In this document: positions 56,101 to 64,000 of the stretch, piece after piece
Numbering within the stretch: position 1 is the first letter of the stretch
How the letters are laid out: each line of letters starts with the position of its first letter
The notes under the pieces: generated by a model
Databases searched by the model: none
Seen by the model: only the letters and a program-made list of their open reading frames with translations
What the model was told of the DNA's origin: nothing
Made by a program: the position numbers and the translations under genes
Assembly: GCA_027946365.1 (NCBI GenBank)
Contig: JAPEUQ010000017.1
Location: 434,001-498,000, forward strand
DNA: 64,000 bases
DNA from: Kalmusia sp. IMI 367209
Lineage: Eukaryota; Ascomycota; Dothideomycetes; Pleosporales; Didymosphaeriaceae
Direction: 5' to 3'

Positions 56101-57224
56101 TGGGCGGAGCCAGAGATTGATTTTGTGGTCGACGGAAACTTGCCGACAGAATAGAAAAGTATATAAGTCAAGACAAGACTGTATACTCGAATTTCTAGTC
56201 TTGATAGATGAGGGATACTGTGAACCCAACCGGAAAAAACAGAGTCTAGGTTGAGCTGATCACAAGTACCGGAACGAAGAGCCTCCAGTACCTGCTCGAA
56301 GTATGTGACATTGATAACCTCGGTAGATTTTGAAGAGGCTGGATCACAGTATGGGCGTATCAAAGGATTTCCCGAGTATCCAATGGCGTTATTGTTTATC
56401 TTAGTCTTAAACAAGTTTGAAAACTGACCTGGACCAGAAATATCCAGAGCAAATAATTCAGGTTGCATGATAAACCTCTGTTCGGAAATATGAACAAACG
56501 ACAAGAGTTGAAGTCTGTACGGTCGGTTTCGATGCCAATAGAAGTACTGCAACATAGTAGCAACAGATAACTGCGATCGACCTGGATTGTTCTTGAGTAA
56601 CAGAAGAGCAGCTGGCTGGCAGAGAATATATAGGTAGGCTAGCCTCGAGCGAACTCCATCTTCTTTCTTGGTGTACTGACGGACATGCGTCCACCCTGAA
56701 AAAGCAGCATCCGGGTTTAGTGTATGAAGCCCACCAGCCAGGAGAGCAGCTTTTATATCGTCGATAGAGAGGGGCTTGAGCAGCTGCAAACTGGCTTGTA
56801 GGGGTGACACAGGATGGTTCGCCGCGCTAGGGCTGGGAGTTATCGATGCGGCGACGGCAGGTTCATCTTGGTAGGTGTTGTAATGCGCAATCACCTCTCC
56901 TTTCTGTGGTTTTTGTGCTTCGTTGCTTCTGACGACAACATCGGACACCTCTTGTTTTGCCGGCTCTCTTTCATTGAGCCTATGCAGGGAAGATCGGCTG
57001 AGTCTCTGTGTCTGCGCAGCTCCATCACCTTCGTTTTCCAATCCACAATGATCAACAAACAAAGTCCTATTACTGGCCTGAGAACTTCTCCAGGCTTGGC
57101 AATATCTTGATGCATTGAGACTTTGGGTAGAACATCGGTACTGTGGTGAGAGCCAAGACCGGGGGCATTCGCCATTAGACAGTGGAATTCGAGATATTCG
57201 CTGCCACTTCGCACCAGCTGACAT
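53157..57224 (-). CDS. Large orphan protein, 1355 aa, single exon, duplicated N-terminal module
   Basis: No intron is needed for 4068 bases. The first 50 residues are Arg/Ser/Gln-rich with few acids (MSAGAKWQRISRIPLSNGEC), consistent with a mitochondrial presequence. Two related modules follow: residues about 154-202 (LNPDAAFSGWTHVRQ ... RLAYLYIL) and about 306-358 (LNLDSVFSGWVHSIP ... SLVLTYIL). A coiled-coil-like charged region covers about 550-650 and 920-1010 (KDQELDKYVENQ-type heptads), separated by helical segments (FFRGFLDDFKQVIFRYGD). The last 300 residues are disordered and basic with Ser/Pro. I do not recognise the family and see no catalytic motif or transmembrane helix. A fungal mitochondrial expression or RNA-associated factor is one guess from targeting and helical repeats, but that is speculation. 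The reading frame itself is certain. Confidence 0.8.
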   Translation of the reverse strand: MSAGAKWQRISRIPLSNGECPRSWLSPQYRCSTQSLNASRYCQAWRSSQASNRTLFVDHCGLENEGDGAAQTQRLSRSSLHRLNEREPAKQEVSDVVVRSNEAQKPQKGEVIAHYNTYQDEPAVAASITPSPSAANHPVSPLQASLQLLKPLSIDDIKAALLAGGLHTLNPDAAFSGWTHVRQYTKKEDGVRSRLAYLYILCQPAALLLLKNNPGRSQLSVATMLQYFYWHRNRPYRLQLLSFVHISEQRFIMQPELFALDISGPGQFSNLFKTKINNNAIGYSGNPLIRPYCDPASSKSTEVINVTYFEQVLEALRSGTCDQLNLDSVFSGWVHSIPHLSRLEIRVYSLVLTYILFYSVGKFPSTTKSISGSAHGFHPAGGTRNPRFIVNELEFLVINRFFVKQGKFASWVSLALETAPYRPEFSHKILRQRALESLQLWFRRHPTRTLHDMIHDFESDLVVMRYNAEERWIGVILNRGNTERSKRIEQAFAPRSDQMAIATKEMAVEILQGEVLKEASPRTWEEVRDILSLDFEQRKGSISGMQRQAEDKRQELALNIKAFEGSLQDLKHTPQELEDDIQELNYDLQDVEDDKRMKQIGSAGDVAHSTIEVLSSWFAENPSSNVRHAAQSFLLMKCDLKNEHGIVASRARRQRSRAEKSGLLIFDRKSAAALHRLKAKISDTHRALKMLEREIMRGRGTDTWTKLKIRLAWTPRKLEQSLDGSREALFLPNSQLAGEPYFRPVLSAAAQISDPTPLPSSMPIQALPCLPYEVQHSFFRGFLDDFKQVIFRYGDCNVSGFRKLMEAQNWNCPQALDLTDFTRMIYQQPIVLEVLPEKARSDLLDFFRSRRGSLRTLLQIRNAYAHHNQNLSTYRIRKWLLDLQNFASDMNSQSLSRRLEQAITEIANFESQYAERIMNGYHTASKEWRKLQHEQDELDKYVENQKKKWPHGLGKPLEIKIENQRQEFNNRQDELVRRQAQENRTTAKELSQSLMSQALELEMQRLIHARSNLESWSFRGVESADLVGSSPACEVNSSLEVGVNNRVDVFEQLNTSQPIKVEQLRSPPPPKVQHTKMQKASLIAESETEIAAKEFEILAPFLSPNIRESAGDENWPPGPMPRDEDFAQQPSYIEPPIKGQSLRQTEIEGSNLHSKVRKGIYGRDALRPSVLQNARETLDGHTAEDLDSEHAKAPKTSEFTSPQGISDASLGSAYSRRYAKRKLTKIVGIEARERPRSNKTLTQTKSKRLPSHTPVSPYHLAFGESALVSDKHDEISTTSGQEPKDIENLKSVMDKTNTSLRANRPHATRRQHLRGSGLASAFPNTFPNANNPKRTQHISRKSTYDSVERDDDRQT

Positions 57225-57569
57225 GGAGGCAAGACAGAGCGTCAGACCATGCAGTCGAAGGCGGACTAAAGAGAGCCGCGCCGAATAGAGAGATGATGGA
57301 CTGGATGTCGTACGCGTCCCTGATGTCTGCGAAAAGTGAAGACCGGCCTGTGCGATTGCGCTAAACTAGACCGGGCTAAATATGACGCGCGCGCATGGAT
57401 GCGCGTAGTCACATGCTCATCATCACTCCAAGGCTCCGCTGGAATAAGATTCCATTGCTGTTCAGATTCGTTGAAACGCAAATCATAGTAGCTTAAAATT
57501 GAACTATCTTGCCCCCTTTCGCTCATTGCCCAAACGCAGAATCTGGTAACCTCGTCTAAAGCATATCCC
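57225..57569. other. Intergenic spacer
   Basis: 345 bp between the start of the orphan gene and the 3' end of the MFS gene. An open frame continues here but has no coding character. Confidence 0.55.
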
Positions 57570-59135
57570 TCAAGTGAAATATCTCCACATCTCGCTCTTC
57601 TCCCCATCTCCCAGCATCTCCGTCGGCACCTCCTCTGGCGTAATCCTGACCCCCTGCTCCCGATCCCTCCTCCGATTCTCCATCTTCATCCACACTCCCA
57701 GCCCCACCGTCATGACAATGCACACCACATTGCACGCCGCCGTGCCCGCCAGCGTCGGTATATACTTGGGCGCATACTCCGTTCTGAACGTTGCTGCACT
57801 TACAATGCCTCCGAGATTGCCAAAGCCAACGAGTAAGCCGGTCGTGGCGGCGCGCGAGTTCTCATTGAGATTGTTATTATTATGCCAACTATGAACGAGG
57901 CATGATGGGATGTAAGCGCCAGCGCAGAGCATGAAGCAGGCGAAGTAGGCGACGCCTTTGTTGGCGAGGACGTCGATTGTGGCGAGTATTATGAGGCCAG
58001 TGAGCGAGACCGTCAATGCGAAGATGATGTGGAAAGTGCGCTCGCGGAAGTGGTCGCTGCTGTATGTGACTCCCAAAAGAAAAACGAATCCCACAGCGTT
58101 AGGCGCCACTGTCCAGAGATTTGTTTTGACAACGCTGTAGCCTAGGCGCTGCACGATTTGTGGGAGGAAATTCGAGGTCGTGGAGAAGGCGACAGGGTAG
58201 GTGAAGGCGATGATGCACCATGGGAGGAACTTCCAAGTTTTCCAGCTGCGGAAGCATTCTTTCATGTTGAAGTCCGAGTGCGAAGCACTTGAAAGATCAC
58301 GGAGCGTACGCCTCTCGGCAAGCTGTCTCTCTGCTTCGTTAAGAAACCAGGCGCTCGACGGAGACGCAGGAAGCCAGAAGTATGCGATAATTGCCACGAT
58401 AACGGTCATTGCTCCTGTAGTAGGTCAGTTTTGATCATTTCGAGCTGAGGTGATATCATACCTTCAATGATAAACAGCCACTTCCATCCTGGAATCGATA
58501 CGTGAGTGATCTGAAACACTCCATACGAGATCAGTCCACTAAAGGCTGCCGCCAGCAAGGCGCTCCCAAAGAATATGGAAATGCGGAACCCAAGCTCTCC
58601 TCGCGTGTAAAACAACGTCAAGTAGAACACCACGCCCGCGAAGAAACCCGCTTCAAATGCCCCCAGAAACAACCTCAGCACCAACATGCCTGCAAAATTC
58701 GTCGCCGCGCACTGCAGCAGTGCCATAGATCCCCAGCCCAGCATCAAAGACGGCAACATAACCTTACCGCTCCACTTTTTCGTCAACATGTTAAGCGGTA
58801 GATCACACAGCCCGTTCGGCACGTAGAACAGCAGGATCAACAGACTATACTGCTCGCCCTTAAAACCAAGATCTTTGTCCATGCCGTCTGTTTTGGCGTT
58901 GCCGAGGTTGCTTCTGTCGACCGAATTGAAGAAGTACATCAGGGACAGGAAGGGGAGCAGGTAGAGGTCGAGTTTGCGCACTTTTAATAAGTTAGAGATT
59001 CAAAGCTCACAAGAGATATAAGAGGGAGGATGCGTTACCATAAGCTCGTTCAGCAGCCTTATCAACGATGTTCTGTGTGACACCAATCTCATGGTCCTTA
59101 ACATTCTCCGAAGGCTGATACTTCTCAGGATCCAT
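57570..59135 (-). CDS. MFS transporter, anion:cation symporter family (allantoate/nicotinate permease type)
   Basis: Three exons (59135-59039, 58980-58462, 58414-57570; introns 58 and 47 nt), 486 aa. Twelve hydrophobic helices. Signature stretches of the fungal Dal5/Tna1 group: LLPFLSLMYFFNSVDRSNLGNAKTDGM in the first helix pair (read across two segments), LFLGAFEAGFFAGVVFYLTLFY in helix 4-5, GWKWLFIIEGAMTVIVAI and FFWLPASP-like YFWLPASPSSAWFLNE at the middle loop. This family carries organic anions such as allantoate, nicotinate, pantothenate or phthalate-like compounds into the cell with protons. The short charged N-terminus is cytosolic. It lies next to an aromatic hydroxylase on the same strand, which fits uptake of an aromatic acid, but that link is inference. 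Confidence 0.92.
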
Positions 59136-59916
59136 GGTGCTAGATGCAGACGTGACCGTCACGTGTAGCGAAGCAAGATGCCAAAGCTTAAACGACAAAC
59201 CAAAGCGTCGCAACCAGAGATATAGAAACCTCACGCAGATGTCCGCTGTGGAGATCGACAGCCCATTAACCCAATCCACACACACACGCACACCTTAAAT
59301 ATGCTTTCCTTCCCACCTTACGCTACTACTGTCCATACCCCTCACGCCAATCAACTACAGAATGGGTATCACTGCACATGCATACTTCGCTTGCACGGTG
59401 CATATCTGGTGTCGCCTTTCGACGCTGCTAAGTTTACAACGAGCGCCTTCATCCGAGCCACTCACATCTAGGGCTCACACTAAAGTGCTGTTTCGCATCG
59501 TGGTGACAGTTCACACACATGGGAACTGATAGGAGTGGAGCTTGTTAGGCCCAATGGTGATAAGAGTGGGGAGTGGGGGAAGTAGCTAGCATGACTAAAT
59601 AGAGAAGTGGAGCTAGCGCGGATGGTTCACGATAGGAAAATGGACTCGGCACGAAACTGGCCGAGACATGTAGTACGGACGACAATACATGCAGGTGCTT
59701 GAAACAATGCCTGCAAGGCGACCGATGACAGTTGCGAGTTTTTGTAGTATCAATGTGCAAGTGGGTGATATAACGTAGAATAATTATATATTCTGTGATT
59801 TTAAGTCGTTAACTAAATCTATATGTGAATGCGTCCTTAGCCAGCGACAAATGGCTGCATATTTTCCTCCAACGCCGATACTATGCAAAACGTGAAGCAG
59901 ACTTGTGGGAAGTCGC
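59136..59916. other. Intergenic spacer
   Basis: 781 bp: MFS promoter and 3' flank of the hydroxylase gene. No further feature. Confidence 0.55.
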
Positions 59917-61995
59917 TCATGAATCCTTCAAAAATTGCGAGTAGTAGTCGTCCAACCAGTTCACAGCGGTCAACCCAGTATCAAAGCTGCCATCAGCAAA
60001 GCGTCGGACAGTGCCCACGTAGCCATCTGGTCGGACATTCGCTATAACGACTTCGTCCTTCGAAATACCGTCCAGCCACTTGTCCATGACCTTCTGTTTG
60101 CGGGTATCCAGCTGTGGGACGTCATCCAGATAGATCGACCACCGCGAATCTTGGAGCATGCGTGGCAATTGTGCAATCTCCAATTTATTGCGGTCCATAT
60201 CTGTTACTAAAGCATAGGTGAAGATGCCACTGACAGGTGTATACCTCTCTGGGCACACAAATTGGTCATGTGGAGCTGCGAGAGGTGGTTGCATGGTATA
60301 CGAAGCGTTTCCAGCCATGGTCACGCGGCCCACATAGGAAAAGCTCGACTGATGCGCCTTGCACACTGCATCGAGGAATGGCATGGCCGCATGCACGTTC
60401 TTGGTGAAGAAGTAGATGCGGAACTGGCCGAGCGCTGGAATGTCGGTCTGAATGTCCACAGGGTTGGCGTCGATGAAGCGGGTCACCTTGGCTGGAGGGA
60501 GTAGGAATCCAGGCGTAAGATTGCCGCGAGTGTACCCCTTGGACTGCACATTCAACACGTTGTGGTCGTAGCTGACTCCATAACCAGAAATGAAGGCAAT
60601 GTTCTTGTTGAAGTTTTCTGCGAGAGCCTTAGGATCACCCGCCGCAAAAGCATTGGCATGTTCATAGTCGAAGTCGATGAGATCCTGCGCAATCTTTTTC
60701 CGCTCCTGTTCGTACGTTTCCATGAGCGTCGGCTTGGCCAGGTTGCGAATTGCCAGATTCATTTTCCACGCGAGGTTCCAAGCGTCATGCATCGACGTGT
60801 TCATGCCCTGGGCGGCCTTTGGTGAGTGGGTATGACTGGCGTCACCTGCGATGAAGACACGCCGCTCGTCATCGGTGAAACGGGTGGCCACCCGCTGGCC
60901 GATCTGGTAACGCCCAAACCACTCGACGTTCCTCCACTCCAGTCTATACGGCCGCATAATCTCCTGCGCACGTTTCTGTACGAACTCCTGTGTCTGTTGC
61001 TCCTTGGAGGTCGTTGCGACTTCTGCACCTGGTTTCAGCTCGATGTACAAGCGCGTCATGTTCCGCTCACGAGGAATCATGAGTACGGATCCGAGCTCAT
61101 CAGAGTGCACAACCACCTTACTCCAGATGTCTGGGAAGTCGGTATCAAGTACGCCATCAATTACGCCCCATACGGCATCCGACGAAGCTCCTACTGGCGT
61201 AGCGCCGGGGATGCTCTTGCGCACCTGTGAATGGGCACCATCACAGCCTACAATATAGCGCGTGGCAAGCTTCCTCCTGTTTTGGGAGACGTCCTGTTTG
61301 CAGTGCACCGTCAAGGGTCGCACGCGCTCTGGTGTGTACTGGAAGTCGGCAAAGGCGGTGTTCCGCAGTACTTCAACGCCTCGCTCAGCCAGGTCATCGA
61401 TAAAGATGCCTTCGACCATGCCCTGGTGTACGAGAAGAATGTATGGGTCTAGTAGGTCGACGACGGGCGGGTAGTGGACCTCGCGGCCAGTGCGGTGCAT
61501 TGGATGCTGGTGCGTTGACTTCCAGAAGGCGATGTCGTAGATCTTGACACCCTTGCGCAGCAGCGGGTCGGCAACACGCATCTGACGCAGTGTCTCGATG
61601 GTCTTGGGCTGCAAGCCATCGGCGCGTCCCGTAGATGTGCGGTCGGGTCGGTTGTCGATGATCTGCGTCTTGATGCCGTACCGTACGAGGTTATTACTGC
61701 CCATCACCGTCAGCCACGGATCGCACACTCCATAGTGCAAGACCTACGCCAACATGAGCCCGGACGGCCCTGCGCCGACCACCAAAACGTCGCTCAAGAA
61801 GGTTTCATAGCCAGTCGACCAGCCGTTGGCGGCGCTGGCGCCCGTCGAGCTCCTGTCGAAGCTGCTGGCGGTGGAGGGAACGGATTCAGTGGTAAGGCCG
61901 GGTGCCATCTTGACAACCTTCGGATGGTAAGGAGGACTGTTGCTGGTACTGGACGACGGTGAGCGCTTCATGAAGGACCATATTGACGGAGGCAT
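59917..61995 (-). CDS. FAD-dependent phenol 2-monooxygenase-type hydroxylase
   Basis: Two exons (61995-61748, 61696-59917; 51-nt intron), 675 aa. Group A flavoprotein hydroxylase: Rossmann GxGxxG in DVLVVGAGPSGLMLA (74-79), the second FAD/NADPH motif YIVGCDGAHSQVRK, and the GD motif RVFIAGDASHTHSPKAAQGM followed by MHDAWNLAWKM. The C-terminal 190 residues have the thioredoxin-like dimerisation domain of phenol hydroxylases (GQFRIYFFTKNVHAAMPFLD, VRPDGYVGTVRRF). It hydroxylates a phenolic ring ortho to the hydroxyl with NADPH and O2. Members act on phenol, 3-hydroxybenzoate or related acids. The first 65 residues are Ser/Pro-rich and not conserved, so a start at Met9 or Met30 is possible. It shares a divergent promoter with an amidase gene. 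Confidence 0.92.
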
Positions 61996-62482
61996 CCTAT
62001 AAGGCCTGTGGTCCAGCTGTATATTCGCCTAAGGTGGAAAATGGGGGTGCGTGGAGGGGCAAACGTTCGACCGTCTGCCCATTTTCAACATCTCCGACAC
62101 TACACTGGCGGTGTTGGGGTGTGCCATGGTCGACCCAAGCATGCAGAACGTGCAAAACTCTGCAGTAGATGGTGTGATCTGTTCCAGGATTACTGTGGGC
62201 GCCCGTTGGATGAATGCGTACAGGACGAAAGCGTCCAGGTCGACGGGCGGAGGGTGCGCGCTCCCGAGCCTTCTTCGTGGCCCGTGTGTTCCCCCACTGT
62301 TCATCTCATTCCCGCCCACGTCTCACATCGGTCCCGGTATCGCGTTTTTGGGGCCGAGGCTGCAACGGCGGCTAGCTCTCCTGTCAATTGCTTGCCTCAG
62401 TCGTGAGCGCAGCGGCTGATATGGATGTCTTTTGGTGCGAGTGTTGGGCAGTATTGCTTTTCCTTCCCACCCAACCCACATC
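61996..62482. promoter_or_regulatory. Divergent promoter between phenol hydroxylase and amidase
   Basis: 487 bp between outward-facing start codons. It contains two direct copies of the hexamer GTCGAC-like/GGTCGAC sequences (near 62129 and 62238). I cannot tie them to a known regulator. Confidence 0.5.
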
Positions 62483-64000
62483 ATGACGGCTTCGACCAAG
62501 TCACCGTGGCTTCAAATAGTCGACAGGAAGCGCCATCGCCGCGACGAAGCTATACGGCGATTTCTTGATGCACACGGCGCTGCATCCGAAGTAGGACTGC
62601 TCTCTGGCCCATGCGGAGCTGCACTGACGGTTCCTCAGACCCTGCACTCCAACGGACTCAGCAATGGAGCACCCAGCAGAGCCACGTCACAAGAGACGAG
62701 CTTAGATAGCATTGGCGATCTTCTCGGAGCTATGTCTGCTGGGACGTTGACCGCTACTGAGTTGTGTACCTCGTACATTCAACGGTGAGACAGAACCCGC
62801 TCCGAGGACCAAGAAGGATCGCGCCATGCTCACGCCACTCTCCCAGAGCGGTTGCAGCCCATCACCGTGTAATTATCTACCCCATGCACGCTTAAATGTC
62901 CTATGCTGATCTACGCAGACGAACTGGTATGTGAATACGAGAGTATGCGAGCCCCTGACGTCTGATTTTCTAATATTGCTAGCCTTACCGAAATTATTTT
63001 TGAAGACGCTCTAAAGCAAGCCAATGAGCTCGACGTTTTTTTCAAAGAGCATGGACGCCTTGTGGGGCCTTTGCACGGGGTGCCTATGACACTCAAGGAC
63101 CAGTTTGACGTCAAAGGGTTCGATAGCACGCTCGGATATGTTGGGCGAGCATTCAAGCCCGCGGAGCAGGACTGTGTTCTGGTCGCTCTGCTGAAGCAGA
63201 TGGGAGCCGTTATCATCGCCAAATCCAATCTTCCTCAAAGTATTATGGTAAGAAAAGAGGCCTAATTATCCCGCTTTCGCTTTCGTCAGGTGCTAATCCA
63301 CAGCAGTGGTGTGAAACTGAGAATCCCCTTTTTGGTCTAACCGTCCATCCGAACAATTCCGAATTCACCCCTGGCGGCTCCACAGGCGGAGAGGGCACGC
63401 TACTCGCCTTGCGGGGCTCGGTAGTAGGTTGGGGTACCGACATTGGCGGAAGCATTCGTATTCCTTCACATATGCTTGGTTTGTACGGCTTAAAACCTAG
63501 CGTGAGTCAACCCGTATTCTCGGTACAGGCCGCAGTTACCGTGCAATACCGACCCGAGCAGAATTTTCCACATGGAAAAGGACATCATAACCATGTGACA
63601 ATCACTGACCGTGAATACAGAGCACACGCCTACCTTATCAAGGTGTCTCGGTATCAACCGAGGGGCAAGAACATGTGCCTTCTGTGATAGGTCCTATGAG
63701 CCGCGATGTCGAATCGCTCATCGCCATTACGAAAGCGGTCATTGACAGCAGACCTTGGGACCAAGATCCGAAATGCTGTCCACTGACTTGGCGAGATGAA
63801 ATGTTCACAGACACCCAATCTCGGCCCTTGGTCATTGCCGTCATGCGGGATGACGGAGTCGTCAAACTCCACCCCCCAGTAGCGCGTGTACTAGAAGAAG
63901 TGGCTAGCAAACTCGCGCAATCAGGCCATGAACTTGTGCCGTGGGAACCAGGGACATTACACCAAGAATGCATCGATATCATGGTACGATCTTCATCAGG
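62483..64000 (+). CDS. Amidase-signature hydrolase, 3' end beyond window
   Basis: Six exons in the window (62483-62784, 62847-62868, 62919-62926, 62983-63247, 63307-63501, 63621 onward). Amidase-signature enzyme with the Ser-cisSer-Lys triad: Lys149 in GVPMTLKDQFDVKG, Ser224 in GGSTGGEGTL and Ser248 in GTDIGGSIRIP. Later conserved text: STEGQEHVPSVIGPMSRDVE. It hydrolyses an amide; fungal relatives include acetamidase and fatty-acid- or aryl-amide hydrolases. The segment YIQRAVAAHHRTNCLTEI only forms if exon 2 (22 nt) and exon 3 (8 nt) are both spliced in. Skipping both (CG joined to CCTTACC) also keeps frame but loses ten residues that the family has. Introns are 62, 50, 56, 59 and 119 nt; intron 4 may end three bases earlier, adding a Gln. 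Divergent from phenol hydroxylase. Confidence 0.9.

Noticed and set aside
1..64000. CRISPR arrays, operons, ribosome binding sites and prophage features
   Set aside because: The DNA is eukaryotic with spliced genes. The only tandem array is the ankyrin coding repeat.

Overview
This window is nuclear DNA of a filamentous ascomycete (Pezizomycotina, most like a Dothideomycete). The evidence is the gene structure: introns of about 45-60 nt with GT(A/G)NGT donors, CTRAY-like branch sites and YAG acceptors. The gene families agree: a CFEM/PTH11-type receptor, a NACHT-ankyrin STAND protein, a C2H2 'Fungal_trans' regulator, an ACS-family MFS carrier and a fused RNA-dependent RNA polymerase. All exon coordinates below were derived by hand by matching splice sites to reading frame and family conservation. 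They have not been checked against transcripts.

Region 1 (1-13 kb): a probably broken BTB gene at the left edge, a CFEM plus seven-helix receptor, a 3.2 kb gene-poor stretch, the large subunit of splicing factor U2AF divergent from 8-oxoguanine DNA glycosylase (OGG1), a Ser/Thr-rich secreted protein and a short-chain dehydrogenase.

Region 2 (13-23 kb): an eight-exon gene that joins an RNAi-type RNA-dependent RNA polymerase (DLDGD active site) to a C-terminal UPF1-type SF1 helicase in one reading frame (about 1720 aa). It is divergent from a small P-loop NTPase. A doubtful small antisense gene and a CorA-like membrane protein follow.

Region 3 (23-36 kb): a protoglobin-domain protein, an unrecognised 201-aa protein, a pirin, a 2-oxoglutarate/Fe(II) oxygenase with a GC-AG intron, an F-box protein, a secreted histidine acid phosphatase (phytase-like) and a small cupin, with gene-poor spacers. 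One spacer may hold a gene relic.

Region 4 (36-53 kb): a NACHT-ankyrin NLR-like gene whose 14 last repeats are almost identical in DNA, a C2H2 zinc-finger regulator, xanthine dehydrogenase divergent from an old-yellow-enzyme type oxidoreductase, and a TDP2-like phosphodiesterase.

Region 5 (53-64 kb): a 1355-aa single-exon protein of unknown function that carries a duplicated module, followed by a possible small catabolic group: an allantoate/nicotinate-type MFS carrier, an FAD phenol-hydroxylase-type monooxygenase and a divergent amidase that runs off the right edge and appears to contain an 8-nt microexon.

The observations most worth following are the polymerase-helicase fusion, the hypervariable-type repeat array, the duplicated-module orphan and the right-end enzyme group.
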